Shown here piece by piece: positions 47,384-56,940 of a stretch of DNA of 64,000 bases (its first letter is position 1; the number at the start of each line of letters is the position of its first letter). The translations under genes were made by a program, and so were the position numbers. The DNA lies in contig NZ_CP015224.1 of the NCBI RefSeq assembly GCF_001629735.1, positions 2,728,001 through 2,792,000 on the forward strand, given 5' to 3'. The notes under the pieces are model-generated. The model ran no database searches, was not told where the DNA came from, and worked only from the letters and a program-made list of their open reading frames with translations. Source of the DNA: Lysinibacillus sphaericus. GTDB lineage: Bacteria; Bacillota; Bacilli; Bacillales_A; Planococcaceae.

Positions 47384-47413
47384 TTGAATAGCTAGTTAAA
47401 AAACTGTTATAGT
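47384..47413 (+). promoter_or_regulatory. nupC promoter
   Basis: TTGAAT (-35) and TATAGT (-10) with an 18-bp spacer, about 130 bp before the nupC start. Confidence 0.55.
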
Positions 47414-47420
47414 GAGATTG

Positions 47421-47440
47421 TTTGTCTGACGTCTGACAAA
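47421..47440 (+). promoter_or_regulatory. Palindromic operator candidate at the nupC transcription start
   Basis: TTTGTCTGACGTCTGACAAA is a near-perfect inverted repeat (two mismatches) just downstream of the -10 box. TTGTC...GACAA is the style of site used by GntR-family repressors, and the position fits repression. Confidence 0.5.
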
Positions 47441-47545
47441 TTAAAATCTTTGGCTGCTCTGAAATTTTTTAGAAAAACATAATGAGCGAAAGAGCATTTG
47501 TTGTCTTGGAATCAAACGCCCTAAATTATACTTATGGAGGAATTT

Positions 47546-48727
47546 ATGAAATACTTAATATCCCTTTGTGGATTGTTACTTGTTTTTGGCTTAGCTCTGT
47601 TAATGAGTAAAAACAAAAAAGAAATAAAATATAAATATATATTGATTATGTTAATCATCCAATTTATATTAGCAGCTTTACTATTAAATACAACGTTTGG
47701 TTATGTACTAATTAAAGGAATAACAAATGTATTTGATCATTTATTATCCTACGCAAATACAGGTATATCATTTGTTTTTGGTGGTATAGCGAATGAAGGA
47801 GAATCCCCATTCTTCTTAGGTGTCTTATTACCAATTGTTTTTATATCTGTGTTAATTGGGATTTTACAGCATTTCAAAATCCTTCCTTTCCTTATGAGAT
47901 GGATCGGCTATTTTTTAAGTAAAGTAAGTGGCATGGGAAAATTAGAGTCCTATAATGCTGTTGCTTCGGCAATGGTAGGTCAATCTGAGGTTTTCATTAC
48001 AGTTAAAAAACAACTAGACAAGGTTACTCCTCAGCGTATGTATACATTATGTGCATCAGCGATGTCGACCGTCTCTATGTCAGTTGTTGGCGCGTATATG
48101 ACAATGATTGAGCCTAAGTATGTCGTAACGGCGATTGTTTTAAACTTATTTGGTGGTTTTATAATTGTTTCCATCATTAATCCTTATACTGTCAAAGAAG
48201 AGGAAGATATATTAACCATTGAAGACGAACAAAAGCAAGCTTTCTTCCAAATGCTTGGTGAATATATTATGGATGGCTTTAAGGTAGCCATCATTGTTGG
48301 AGCGATGCTTATCGGTTTCGTAGCATTAATGGATTTAATCAATTCATTGTTTGATATGATTATCGGTGTTTCTTTCCAAGAAATATTAGGCTATATTTTT
48401 GCACCAATAGCTTTCTTAATGGGTATCCCATGGGCAGACGCTGTTTCAGCTGGAGGAATAATGGCCACTAAATTAGTAACGAATGAATTTGTTGCTATGA
48501 TCAACCTTGGCGATGTCTCAGAGACCATGAGTGAACGTACACTAGGCATTATTTCGGTATTCCTTGTATCCTTTGCCAACTTTTCATCCATTGGTATTAT
48601 TTCTGGAGCAGTTAAAGGGTTAAATGAAAGACAAGGAAATGTTGTTGCACGATTTGGCTTAAAATTGCTTTACGGAGCAACACTTGTAAGTATTTTAACG
48701 GCAATAATTGTTGGCTTGATTATTTAA
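47546..48727 (+). CDS. nupC: Nucleoside transporter NupC (CNT family)
   Basis: This 393-residue concentrative nucleoside transporter has exactly the length of B. subtilis NupC. It shows the CNT signatures GGIANEGESPFFLGVLLP, SKVSGMGKLESYNAVASAMVGQSEVFI and the conserved C-terminal MATKLVTNEFVAM. It imports pyrimidine nucleosides with a cation gradient. The ATG at 47546 is chosen because GGAGG precedes it; the ATG at 47534 overlaps that site. It is monocistronic, with its own promoter, operator candidate and terminator. Confidence 0.9.
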   Translation: MKYLISLCGLLLVFGLALLMSKNKKEIKYKYILIMLIIQFILAALLLNTTFGYVLIKGITNVFDHLLSYANTGISFVFGGIANEGESPFFLGVLLPIVFISVLIGILQHFKILPFLMRWIGYFLSKVSGMGKLESYNAVASAMVGQSEVFITVKKQLDKVTPQRMYTLCASAMSTVSMSVVGAYMTMIEPKYVVTAIVLNLFGGFIIVSIINPYTVKEEEDILTIEDEQKQAFFQMLGEYIMDGFKVAIIVGAMLIGFVALMDLINSLFDMIIGVSFQEILGYIFAPIAFLMGIPWADAVSAGGIMATKLVTNEFVAMINLGDVSETMSERTLGIISVFLVSFANFSSIGIISGAVKGLNERQGNVVARFGLKLLYGATLVSILTAIIVGLII

Positions 48728-48747
48728 GTTGAAAGTCATTTTGTTAT

Positions 48748-48787
48748 TTAAACTGCACCTACATCTATCTGTTGGTGCAGTTTTTTA
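48748..48787 (+). terminator. Terminator after nupC
   Basis: A perfect 9-bp stem (AACTGCACC with GGTGCAGTT) followed by TTTTTT. Confidence 0.9.
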
Positions 48788-48810
48788 TAACATTAGGACT
48801 TTCTCTAACA

Positions 48811-48855
48811 TAAAAAATGTACATCACTAAAATTTAATTTAGTCATGTACATCTT
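48811..48855 (-). terminator. Terminator after leuS
   Basis: On the minus strand GATGTACATGACTAAATT folds on AATTTTAGTGATGTACAT, followed by TTTTTT. Confidence 0.85.
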
Positions 48856-48871
48856 TATTAGTTATATCAAT

Positions 48872-51289
48872 TTATTTAACGACAATATTGACAAGTTTGC
48901 CTGGAATAACGATGACTTTTACTAAGTCCTTTCCTGCCATATATTCTTGTACTTTTTCATCAGCAAGTGCTACTTTTTCAATGTCTTCTTTTGAAGCATC
49001 TTTAGCTACGACAATTTTTGCACGAACTTTACCAGCAACCTGCACTGCTACTTCTACTTCATCATCTACAAGTTTCGACTCATCATATGTTGGCCATTGC
49101 TCATAAGAAAGTGTTCCTTCATGACCTAATAAGTTCCATAGCTCTTCTGCGATATGCGGCGCAATTGGTGCTAGCATTTTAACAAAGCCTTCCGCATAAG
49201 CTGTTGGGATGACTTCAGCTTTATAACAATCATTGATAAATACCATCATTTGTGAAATAGCCGTGTTAAAGCGGATACCTTCATAATCCTCTGTCACTTT
49301 TTTCACTGTTTGATGATATGATTTTTCTAGTGTTTTATCGTCAGACACTTGAATTTTCGCTGAGATCGTTCCATCCTCTTCATTGACAAGTAGACGCCAA
49401 ATACGGTCTAAGAAGCGACGTGCCCCATCTAAACCATTTGTAGACCAAGCTACAGAAGCCTCAAGTGGTCCCATAAACATTTCATATAGACGCAATGTAT
49501 CTGAACCATGTGACTCAATGATTTCATCTGGATTCACGACATTGCCCTTAGATTTAGACATTTTTTCATTACCTTCACCAAGAATCATACCTTGGTTAAA
49601 TAATTTTTGGAAAGGCTCTTTCGTGTGAACAACACCTAAATCATATAGAACTTTATGCCAGAAGCGAGCGTATAGTAAATGTAGTACAGCGTGCTCAGCC
49701 CCACCAATATAAATATCAACTGGTAGCCATCGTTTTAGCAATTCTGGATCTGCAATTGCTTCTGTATTAGTAGGATCGATATAGCGTAGGAAGTACCAGC
49801 TAGAACCTGCCCATTGCGGCATTGTATTTGTTTCACGACGGCCTTTTTTACCTGTCGCTGGATCTACAACGTTTACCCATTCAGCAATATTTGCTAATGG
49901 TGACTCACCAGTACCCGATGGACGAATATTATCTGTTTTCGGAAGCATTAATGGTAGCTCCTCTTCTGGAACAGGAGTGATGGTACCATCTTCCCAATGA
50001 ATCATTGGAATCGGTTCACCCCAGTAACGTTGACGAGAGAATAACCAGTCACGTAGACGATAGGAAATTTTCTTCTCTCCTACGCCTTTTTCCTCTAACC
50101 ATTCAATTGCTTTAGCAATACCCTCTACTTTATTTAAGCCATTTAGGAAATCAGAGTTAATATGTTGCCCATCACCTGTAAACGCTTCTTTACTGATGTC
50201 CCCACCTTCAAGTACAGGAACAATGTCTAAGCTAAATGCTGATGCAAATTCATAGTCTCGTTCATCATGTGCAGGAACTGCCATAATAGCACCTGTTCCA
50301 TAAGACACTAACACATAGTCTGCAATCCAAATCGGTACTTTTTTACCGTTAATCGGATTTACTGCATAGGCACCTGTAAATACGCCTGTTTTTTCTTTCG
50401 CTAAATCTGTACGCTCAAGATCAGATTTCATTTTAACCTTTTCTAAATAATCCTCGACTGCTTGGCGTTGTTCAACTGTAGTAATTTGTTCTACTAATTT
50501 ATGTTCAGGTGCAAGCACGCAATATGTAGCACCAAATAATGTATCAGGACGTGTTGTAAATACCGTGAAGTTTTCATCTGTGCCATCAATACCAAATGTT
50601 ACTTCTGCACCTTCCGAACGACCAATCCAGTTACGCTGCATATCTTTAATAGACTCTGGCCAATCAACTTCCTCTAAGTCATCAATTAAACGATCTGCAT
50701 ATGCAGTAATTTTAAGCATCCATTGCTTCATTGGTCGACGTTCTACTGGATGCCCACCACGCTCTGATTTGCCATCAATTACTTCTTCATTCGCCAATAC
50801 CGTACCAAGTGCTGGACACCAGTTAACAGCTACTTCATCCACATAAGCTAAACCTTTTTTATATAGCTGAATAAAAATCCATTGTGTCCATTTATAATAC
50901 GCTGGATCAGTCGTGTTAATTTCACGATCCCAATCATAACTAAAGCCTAGCTCTTGAATTTGGCGTTTAAAGGTCGCAATATTTTTCGCTGTAAATTCTG
51001 CGGGATCATTTCCTGTATCAAGTGCATATTGCTCCGCTGGTAAACCAAATGCATCCCAGCCCATTGGATGTAATACATTGTAGCCTTGCATACGTTTAAA
51101 GCGAGATAGAATATCTGTCGCCGTATATCCTTCTGGATGTCCTACGTGCAAGCCTGCGCCAGATGGATATGGGAACATATCTAGTGCAAAGAATTTAGGC
51201 TTTTCTGTTTCATTTTCAGTTTTAAATGTTTTGTTATCAGCCCAATATTGCTGCCACTTTTTTTCAATTTGTTGATGATTAAAACTCAT
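48872..51289 (-). CDS. leuS: Leucyl-tRNA synthetase
   Basis: An 805-residue class Ia synthetase, the usual length in Bacillus (804). It has the HIGH-equivalent ([12 protein letters not shown]), the editing domain with [12 protein letters not shown] and [19 protein letters not shown], the KMSKS loop ([11 protein letters not shown]), and a C-terminal domain ending in [14 protein letters not shown]. It charges tRNA-Leu. The ATG at 51289 follows GAAGGAGG; an earlier in-frame ATG lacks a site. Expression is controlled by the T-box leader upstream. Confidence 0.97.
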
Positions 51290-51352
51290 TTTTTTTCCTC
51301 CTTCAATGAATCTGCTGTTCTCCGTTAGAATTGACAAAATATTTAAAAAATA

Positions 51353-51585
51353 AAAAAACTCGCCCCTTCCTTATAGAAGGGACGAGAGAATTAGCACTCC
51401 CGCGGTACCACCCAAATTAGTGATTACACTCGGCTTAAGCTTCCTTAACGCGGAAGAAACGACACGCGCTATTTCACGCGGGCAGACTCAGTAGGCGAGT
51501 TCGATTTGCTTTCCTACTAGCTCTCACCAGCCGCTAGCTCTCTAAAAAGAACCACAAATCTACTATTCCTCATCACAGTCTTTAC
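51353..51585 (-). ncRNA. T-box leader (leucine) with antiterminator and terminator
   Basis: The minus-strand leader contains the conserved T-box GGGTGGTACCGCG (51402-51414), an AG-bulge-type stem I and a specifier loop with GAACTCGC, that is codon CTC for leucine. The transcription terminator CTCGTCCCTTC/GAAGGGGCGAG plus T-run lies at 51353-51388. Uncharged tRNA-Leu would stabilise the antiterminator and allow leuS expression. Confidence 0.95.
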
Positions 51586-51599
51586 ATGATATTGCATTT

Positions 51600-51628
51600 A
51601 TTCTAATGGAAAGTATTGAAAAGCACAA
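51600..51628 (-). promoter_or_regulatory. leuS promoter
   Basis: Minus strand TTGTGC (51628-51623), 17-bp spacer, TAGAAT (51605-51600), placed just before the T-box leader. Confidence 0.6.
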
Positions 51629-51650
51629 GCCTTTGTTTACAGGTTACCCA

Positions 51651-53393
51651 TTACTGAACAATTAAATCCTTTTTTTCCTCAGATTTTGATAAATCTTTGC
51701 ATTCATGAAAAGCAAAATGCTGACATCCGATACATTGAGTTCTGTCCAAATAGTTGAGGGCTCTTGAAATCGCTTCTCCTGTATGCTGATAAAAATGATG
51801 TGCTCCTATTTTAGCGTAAAGACCATTTTGCTGAAGGGCAACCTTTAGGTCATCCTGCACCCCTGTTACCAAAATATTACCTCCCTGTGCTGTAAAGTTG
51901 TCTATAATATTGCTAAAATATGCTTCCCCTGTAGAGTCCATAAAGGGCACTTTCCCCATGCGTAATATCAAAACTCTTGGTCGCTGTTGTAAGGTGCCTT
52001 CAATCATTTGTTCAAATCTTTGTGCTGCACCAAAGAACAGCGGACCTTCGATGGTATACATGCTTATTTGTGGACAATCATGCTGTTGATGAACGACATG
52101 AGGCTGTACCTTCTCACTTTTATTCGAATGATCTGGCAGTACCTTTGTCACAACAAGCTTTTCACTCATTCGCTTCGCAAATAATAGCACGGCTAACACA
52201 AGCCCCACTTCAACAGCTAATGTAAGGCTAGTAAATACGGTTAATAAAAAGGTAATTAATAAAACAAGCGAATCTCCAGATTTCAACTTTATAATATGAG
52301 AAAAATGCTTCCGTTCACTCATATTCCAAGCAACTACCATTAATACTGGTGCCATACTTGCTAAAGGTATATGTGAAGCATATGGCGCTAATAACAATAA
52401 TGTAAGTAATACAAACACACCATGGATGATACCAGACATTGGGGATACTGCCCCAGTTTTAATATTAGTTGCTGTACGAGCAATCGCACCTGTCGCGGGT
52501 ATTCCTCCAAACATAGGCGTTACGATATTGGCAATTCCTTGTCCGATTAGCTCTCGATTACTATTATGCTTGCTATTAGTCATTCCATCTGCCACGACTG
52601 CAGATAACAAAGACTCTATACCTCCAAGCATTGCGATGACAAATGCTGGTCCAATGAGCTGCTGTAGACGCTCAAATGTCATAGTAGGTAGTGCAAAATT
52701 GGGTAATGTATTAGGTATTTGACCATAGGCTGTGGCAATCGTAGCCACTTGTCCTGAAAAAAAGAAAGTCGCCACAAGAGTGGAGACAACAATCCCTACC
52801 AATGCCCCGGGAACCTTTGGAAAAAATTTAGGTGTCATTATTATGGTGATTAAACAAATGACTGCCGTTAAAATACTGTAAATATTAGTAGTACCAATTT
52901 GCTTTCCTATCTCTTGAATATTCGCTATAAAATACTCATGTCTTGTCATATTGCTTAAACCTAAAAAATTGGCAATTTGACCTGTAAAAATAATCACCGC
53001 TATACCCGCTGTAAAACCGATGGTTACAGGGCGAGGGATAAATTTGATTAAAGTCCCTAGCTTAAAAATACCCATTAAGCAAAGCAATACCCCTGCCATT
53101 AAACCAGCCAGTAATAAATCCTCATAGCCATACGTTAGGACAATTCCTAAAAGAATTGGCACAAAAGCTCCTGTGGGCCCTCCAATTTGATACTTTGATC
53201 CACCAAAAATTGAAATCAGAATACCTGCAATACAAGCCGTATAAATGCCATATTCGGGCTTTACTCCTGATGCAATAGCAAAGGACATAGCAAGTGGAAT
53301 AGCAACAATTCCAACAATGATTCCAGACAATAAATCCTTTTTAGCATGATGGACTGAATACCCTTCAAAACGTCCTGTAAACAGCGACTTCAT
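51651..53393 (-). CDS. SulP family anion permease with STAS domain
   Basis: This 580-residue protein has a membrane domain of about 10-14 helices (IVAIPLAMSFAIASGVKPEYG; IGGPTGAFVPI; GFTAGIAVIIFTGQI) and a cytoplasmic STAS domain (about 430-550; RVLILRMGKVPFMDSTGEAYF). SulP proteins carry sulfate, bicarbonate or other anions. The tail contains several Cys and His residues (CIGCQHFAFHEC), which may bind metal or thiols. The ATG at 53393 follows GGGAAGGGAAG. It lies 58 bp after arsR in the same direction, implying control by that repressor. Confidence 0.88.
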   Translation of the reverse strand: MKSLFTGRFEGYSVHHAKKDLLSGIIVGIVAIPLAMSFAIASGVKPEYGIYTACIAGILISIFGGSKYQIGGPTGAFVPILLGIVLTYGYEDLLLAGLMAGVLLCLMGIFKLGTLIKFIPRPVTIGFTAGIAVIIFTGQIANFLGLSNMTRHEYFIANIQEIGKQIGTTNIYSILTAVICLITIIMTPKFFPKVPGALVGIVVSTLVATFFFSGQVATIATAYGQIPNTLPNFALPTMTFERLQQLIGPAFVIAMLGGIESLLSAVVADGMTNSKHNSNRELIGQGIANIVTPMFGGIPATGAIARTATNIKTGAVSPMSGIIHGVFVLLTLLLLAPYASHIPLASMAPVLMVVAWNMSERKHFSHIIKLKSGDSLVLLITFLLTVFTSLTLAVEVGLVLAVLLFAKRMSEKLVVTKVLPDHSNKSEKVQPHVVHQQHDCPQISMYTIEGPLFFGAAQRFEQMIEGTLQQRPRVLILRMGKVPFMDSTGEAYFSNIIDNFTAQGGNILVTGVQDDLKVALQQNGLYAKIGAHHFYQHTGEAISRALNYLDRTQCIGCQHFAFHECKDLSKSEEKKDLIVQ

Positions 53394-53450
53394 AGATAAA
53401 TCTTCCCTTCCCAATAATAAGCAAAGCATAACTTTTCCACATTATGGAGG

Positions 53451-53798
53451 TTACTTATTTTCTTCGTCACTATCATTACTCGTCATTTCCTCTAATCTTG
53501 AAATGGTATGAACTAAATGGTTATTAAAAATATCCTTGGCCACGCCAAGTAATTCACCAATCATTGGGTCGCTTAAAGAATAGTAAACCTTTTTGCCTTC
53601 TTTCACTCCATAAACAATATTTTTAGCTCGTAATACACTTAGCTGCTGAGAAACGGCGGAGCCCTCTTTCTCTAAGCAATCTTGAATCTCATTAACACTC
53701 CTCTGACCATCTACAAGAAGTTCCAATATTCTTATACGTAATGGATGTGCTAACGCTTTAAAAAAATCTGCCTTAAACTGCTGCAATCCTTCTTCCAT
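53451..53798 (-). CDS. ArsR/SmtB family transcriptional repressor
   Basis: A 115-residue winged-helix regulator (FFKALAHPLRIRILELLVDGQRSVNEIQDCLE; SAVSQQLSVLRAKNIVYGVKEGKKVYYSL). It has only one cysteine and lacks the ELCVCD metal motif of ArsR. The C-terminal helix has a His pair (NNHLVHTIS) that is weakly like the alpha-5 site of CzrA, so the inducer is uncertain. The ATG at 53798 follows GGAGGGA. It precedes the SulP gene, and a palindrome covers its own transcription start. Confidence 0.9.
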   Translation of the reverse strand: MEEGLQQFKADFFKALAHPLRIRILELLVDGQRSVNEIQDCLEKEGSAVSQQLSVLRAKNIVYGVKEGKKVYYSLSDPMIGELLGVAKDIFNNHLVHTISRLEEMTSNDSDEENK

Positions 53799-53820
53799 TA
53801 AATAAATCCCTCCATACAAC

Positions 53821-53846
53821 TACATATTCAAATATTTGAATATGTA
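53821..53846. promoter_or_regulatory. Operator of the arsR-sulP operon
   Basis: A 26-bp perfect palindrome: half-site TACATATTCAAAT followed by its exact complement. The core ATTCAAATATTTGAAT is typical of ArsR/SmtB operators, and it overlaps the predicted transcription start of arsR. Confidence 0.8.
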
Positions 53847-53848
53847 TG

Positions 53849-53877
53849 ATTGTACGCCTCAATCGATAATTTTTCAA
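53849..53877 (-). promoter_or_regulatory. arsR-sulP promoter
   Basis: Minus strand TTGAAA (53877-53872), 17-bp spacer, TACAAT (53854-53849), immediately upstream of the palindromic operator. Confidence 0.75.
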
Positions 53878-53889
53878 TATCTACTATTT

Positions 53890-53938
53890 AAAAAAGAGCA
53901 AACCAAGTGTGGAATACTTGATTTGCTCTTTACATTTT
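53890..53938 (-). terminator. Terminator after the MFS gene
   Basis: Stem AAAGAGCAAA with TTTGCTCTTT (extended by CAAGT/ACTTG), followed by a T-run on the minus strand. Confidence 0.88.
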
Positions 53939-53944
53939 TCACTA

Positions 53945-55123
53945 TTAATCTACTACTATGTTGTTCTTCTTTAGAGGATAATCATAAATAAGACATGGTA
54001 TAATCGCGAACAGTACAATTACTACTAATGTTAAAACGAGAGGAATCATGCCAAATTGATCCACCATAATTCCACCGAATAAAGGACCAATCATACGTCC
54101 ACCGGTCGCAGCACTGTTGATAATTCCCTGATAGAATCCTTGTCGGCCTTTTGGCGCAAGTTGATTAGCAATAGTTGGTAATGCTGGTGTATAAAACATT
54201 TCTCCAAAAGTTAAGACAAGCATGGCTGCACCAAACATTTTAAAATCACTCGCAAAGGCGATAATACCAAAGGATATAGCGATTAAGATGACACCAAAAA
54301 CCAACTGTCGTTTTAACTGATGTTCCCAACGTTTTACAAGCGGCGCAATGAGCGGCTGCCCTATAACAATTAGCAGACCATTTATCGTCCATAGTAAACT
54401 ATATTGCTTTAATCCTAAACCTAAATCTTGCGTATAAGATGAAATCGTTGCACTCCATTGCGAATAGGCTAACCAACATAAAACGGAGGACGAACTAATG
54501 ATTAATAAGGCATAGAATGGTGCCTTGTTAATAATTCGCTTACTTTCACCGACCACATTCTTTGGTGCAATACTCCCTACCTCTAAACGTTTAAATGTAA
54601 GTAAAGCAATGAAAAAGAATACTATATACATCCCTAAATTGACCTTAAACACATAGTCAAATTGATAATCGGCCACCACACCTGCAAGTGCAGGACCTAC
54701 AGCAACACCGACATTTTGAGCCAAATAAATGGCATTAAAGGCTTTTCGTCCACCCTCTGGCCAGGCAGCTCCGGCCAATGCGAACATGCTAGGAAAAACA
54801 ATCCCCCCACTAAAGCCTAGTATTGTTAAAAACCATACATAATGTGGCCAACCGTGCCAGAGCGTTAAACCAATTAATGAAGCAATTGTTAAAAGGATTC
54901 CAAGCATGATGGCTTTATAGCCACCAATTCTATCAAATAGGTAACCACCTAATAGATTACCTAAAACACCTGCAGCAGAATTCAGCATCAGCACAAAGCC
55001 AGCCATCGCTAAGGATTTCCCTAAATAATCATGCATATATATGGCATTTAAAGGCCATAAAAATGAGTTACCTGTTGTGTTCACAAGCATTCCGATAATT
55101 AAAAACCAAACACGTTTTGGCAT
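53945..55123 (-). CDS. MFS transporter
   Basis: A 392-residue protein of about 12 helices with MFS motif A (GGYLFDRIGGYKAIMLG) and the motif-C-like NVGVAVGPALAGV, which points to a drug:H+ antiporter-type exporter. The substrate is unknown. The ATG at 55123 follows GGAGGTC. It is monocistronic between its terminator and the divergent ytqA. Confidence 0.85.
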   Translation of the reverse strand: MPKRVWFLIIGMLVNTTGNSFLWPLNAIYMHDYLGKSLAMAGFVLMLNSAAGVLGNLLGGYLFDRIGGYKAIMLGILLTIASLIGLTLWHGWPHYVWFLTILGFSGGIVFPSMFALAGAAWPEGGRKAFNAIYLAQNVGVAVGPALAGVVADYQFDYVFKVNLGMYIVFFFIALLTFKRLEVGSIAPKNVVGESKRIINKAPFYALLIISSSSVLCWLAYSQWSATISSYTQDLGLGLKQYSLLWTINGLLIVIGQPLIAPLVKRWEHQLKRQLVFGVILIAISFGIIAFASDFKMFGAAMLVLTFGEMFYTPALPTIANQLAPKGRQGFYQGIINSAATGGRMIGPLFGGIMVDQFGMIPLVLTLVVIVLFAIIPCLIYDYPLKKNNIVVD

Positions 55124-55349
55124 TTGATGACCTCCATTATTTCGCTTCTCTAAATAGCTAGTTTATGCTGAAATACTTGAAAGTACAAGGAAAATAAATT
55201 TACCCTTTTTACATTTTATTAAATACTATAAATAGCTATAATTTACTAGATACAATTAAAAGTTAGAGTAGCATCTTGCAGGATAAACCCTTACCCCATG
55301 ACGGAACGAGGTGCTCATGATAAAATAAGGCGTTAGAGGAGTGAAATAA

Positions 55350-56306
55350 ATGACAGAAATAAATTTTCCTTTTCCTTCAGAAGGGAAAAGATACTATACA
55401 TGGAACCGCTATTTACGCGATCAATTTGGTCACAAAGTATTTAAAGTAGCATTAGATGCTGGCTTTGATTGTCCAAACCGTGATGGTACGGTTGCCTTTG
55501 GTGGCTGTACATTTTGCAGTGCAGCAGGCTCTGGTGACTTCGCAGGTAATAAAGTTGATCCGATCGATGTTCAATTTGCTGAAATTCGAGACAAAATGCA
55601 TCAAAAATGGAAAGATGGCAAGTATATGGCCTATTTTCAAGCCTATACAAATACACATGCCCCGCTCCCTGTTTTAAAGGAAAAATTCGAAGCTGCTTTG
55701 GCGCAGGAAGGTGTTATAGGCCTTTCTATCGCTACTCGCCCTGATTGTTTACCAGATGATGTTGTAGAATATTTAGCAGAATTAAACGAACGTACGTATT
55801 TATGGATTGAGCTTGGTCTTCAAACTGTTCATGAAAAAACAGCAAATCTTATTAATCGTGCGCATGATTATGCAACCTATGTGGAGGGCGTTGAAAAGCT
55901 TCGGAAGCATGGTATTCGTGTTTGCTCACATATTATAAATGGTCTACCGCTTGAAGATTATGACATGATGATGGAAACAGCTCGTGCAGTGGCCAAGCTA
56001 GATGTTCAAGGTATTAAAATCCACTTACTTCATTTATTAAAAGGGACCCCAATGGTGAAGCAATATGAAAAAGGGATGCTTGAATTTTTAGATCAGGATG
56101 TTTATACAAAACTAGTCGCTGATCAGCTAGAAATTTTACCACCTGATATGGTCATTCATCGCATTACAGGTGATGGACCTATAGATTTAATGATTGGCCC
56201 AATGTGGAGCGTTAATAAATGGGAAGTATTAAATGGCATCGATGCCGAATTGGAGCGTCGTGGTAGTTGGCAAGGGAAATTTTATAAAGCTGAGGTTGGA
56301 AAATGA
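55350..56306 (+). CDS. ytqA: Radical SAM protein, TIGR01212/YtqA family
   Basis: A 318-residue radical SAM enzyme whose 4Fe-4S cysteines are in FDCPNRDGTVAFGGCTFC (spaced C-x10-C-x2-C), with YFQAYTNTHAP and RPDCLPDDV in the core. It belongs to the TIGR01212 group; the substrate is unproven, but the fused or adjacent methyltransferase YtqB and the similarity to Elp3-like proteins point to RNA. The ATG follows GAGGAGTG. Its stop overlaps the ytqB start by 4 bp, as expected for a coupled pair. Confidence 0.9.
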   Translation: MTEINFPFPSEGKRYYTWNRYLRDQFGHKVFKVALDAGFDCPNRDGTVAFGGCTFCSAAGSGDFAGNKVDPIDVQFAEIRDKMHQKWKDGKYMAYFQAYTNTHAPLPVLKEKFEAALAQEGVIGLSIATRPDCLPDDVVEYLAELNERTYLWIELGLQTVHEKTANLINRAHDYATYVEGVEKLRKHGIRVCSHIINGLPLEDYDMMMETARAVAKLDVQGIKIHLLHLLKGTPMVKQYEKGMLEFLDQDVYTKLVADQLEILPPDMVIHRITGDGPIDLMIGPMWSVNKWEVLNGIDAELERRGSWQGKFYKAEVGK

Positions 56307-56881
56307 AACTACAACGAGTTTTACAATATGCTCAGCAGCTACTAAAAGATAGTGTGGAGGAAGGAGATACGGTTGTTGATGCCACTGCTGGAAATGGCCA
56401 CGATACGCTATTTTTAGCACAGCTAGTCGGGGATGAAGGGCAAGTTTATGCCTTTGATGTTCAAAAAAAAGCAGTGGATGCAACGCTACATCGTCTACTA
56501 GATCAAAGTTTGGAGCATCGGGCTCTTGTGTTAAATAAAGGGCATGAAGAAGTAGCCAATTTTATACACAAGCCAGTAGCTGCAGCCATCTTTAATCTCG
56601 GCTATTTGCCTGGTAGCAATCATGATATTATTACCAAGCCTACTACAACCATACAAGCTATTGAAGACTTGCTTAAGCTTTTAAAAGTTGGCGGTCTAAT
56701 CATTCTTGTTATTTATCACGGCCACCCTGGCGGCAAAGAAGAGCGAGATACCGTGACTGACTATGTCAGCCAGCTTCCACAAAAATATGTACATGTTTTA
56801 AAATACGAATTTCTCAATCAGCAAAATGATCCTCCATTCATCATTGCGTTAGAAAAGATGAAGGATTATCCTACTTTATAG
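56303..56881 (+). CDS. ytqB: YtqB-family SAM-dependent methyltransferase
   Basis: A 192-residue class I methyltransferase with SAM-binding motif VVDATAGNGHDTLFLAQ, acidic motif YAFDVQKKAV and AAIFNLGYLPGSNHDI. B. subtilis YtqB has this fold and binds tRNA/SAM in structural studies; its target position is a matter of inference here. It is translationally coupled to ytqA (ATGA overlap). Confidence 0.9.
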   Translation: MKLQRVLQYAQQLLKDSVEEGDTVVDATAGNGHDTLFLAQLVGDEGQVYAFDVQKKAVDATLHRLLDQSLEHRALVLNKGHEEVANFIHKPVAAAIFNLGYLPGSNHDIITKPTTTIQAIEDLLKLLKVGGLIILVIYHGHPGGKEERDTVTDYVSQLPQKYVHVLKYEFLNQQNDPPFIIALEKMKDYPTL

Positions 56882-56887
56882 ACAATT

Positions 56888-56935
56888 TAAAAGGCTAACT
56901 AATAGTATAGTTGTAACTATTAGTTAGCCTTTCTC
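56888..56935. terminator. Bidirectional terminator between ytqB and the alanine symporter
   Basis: A perfect 17-bp stem (AAAGGCTAACTAATAGT) with a 9-nt loop, between convergent genes. Confidence 0.92.
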
Positions 56936-56940
56936 TTTAC

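Noticed and set aside
51353-51585. The leuS leader as a novel RNA
   Set aside because: It has all conserved elements of a T-box leader, so it is a known class.
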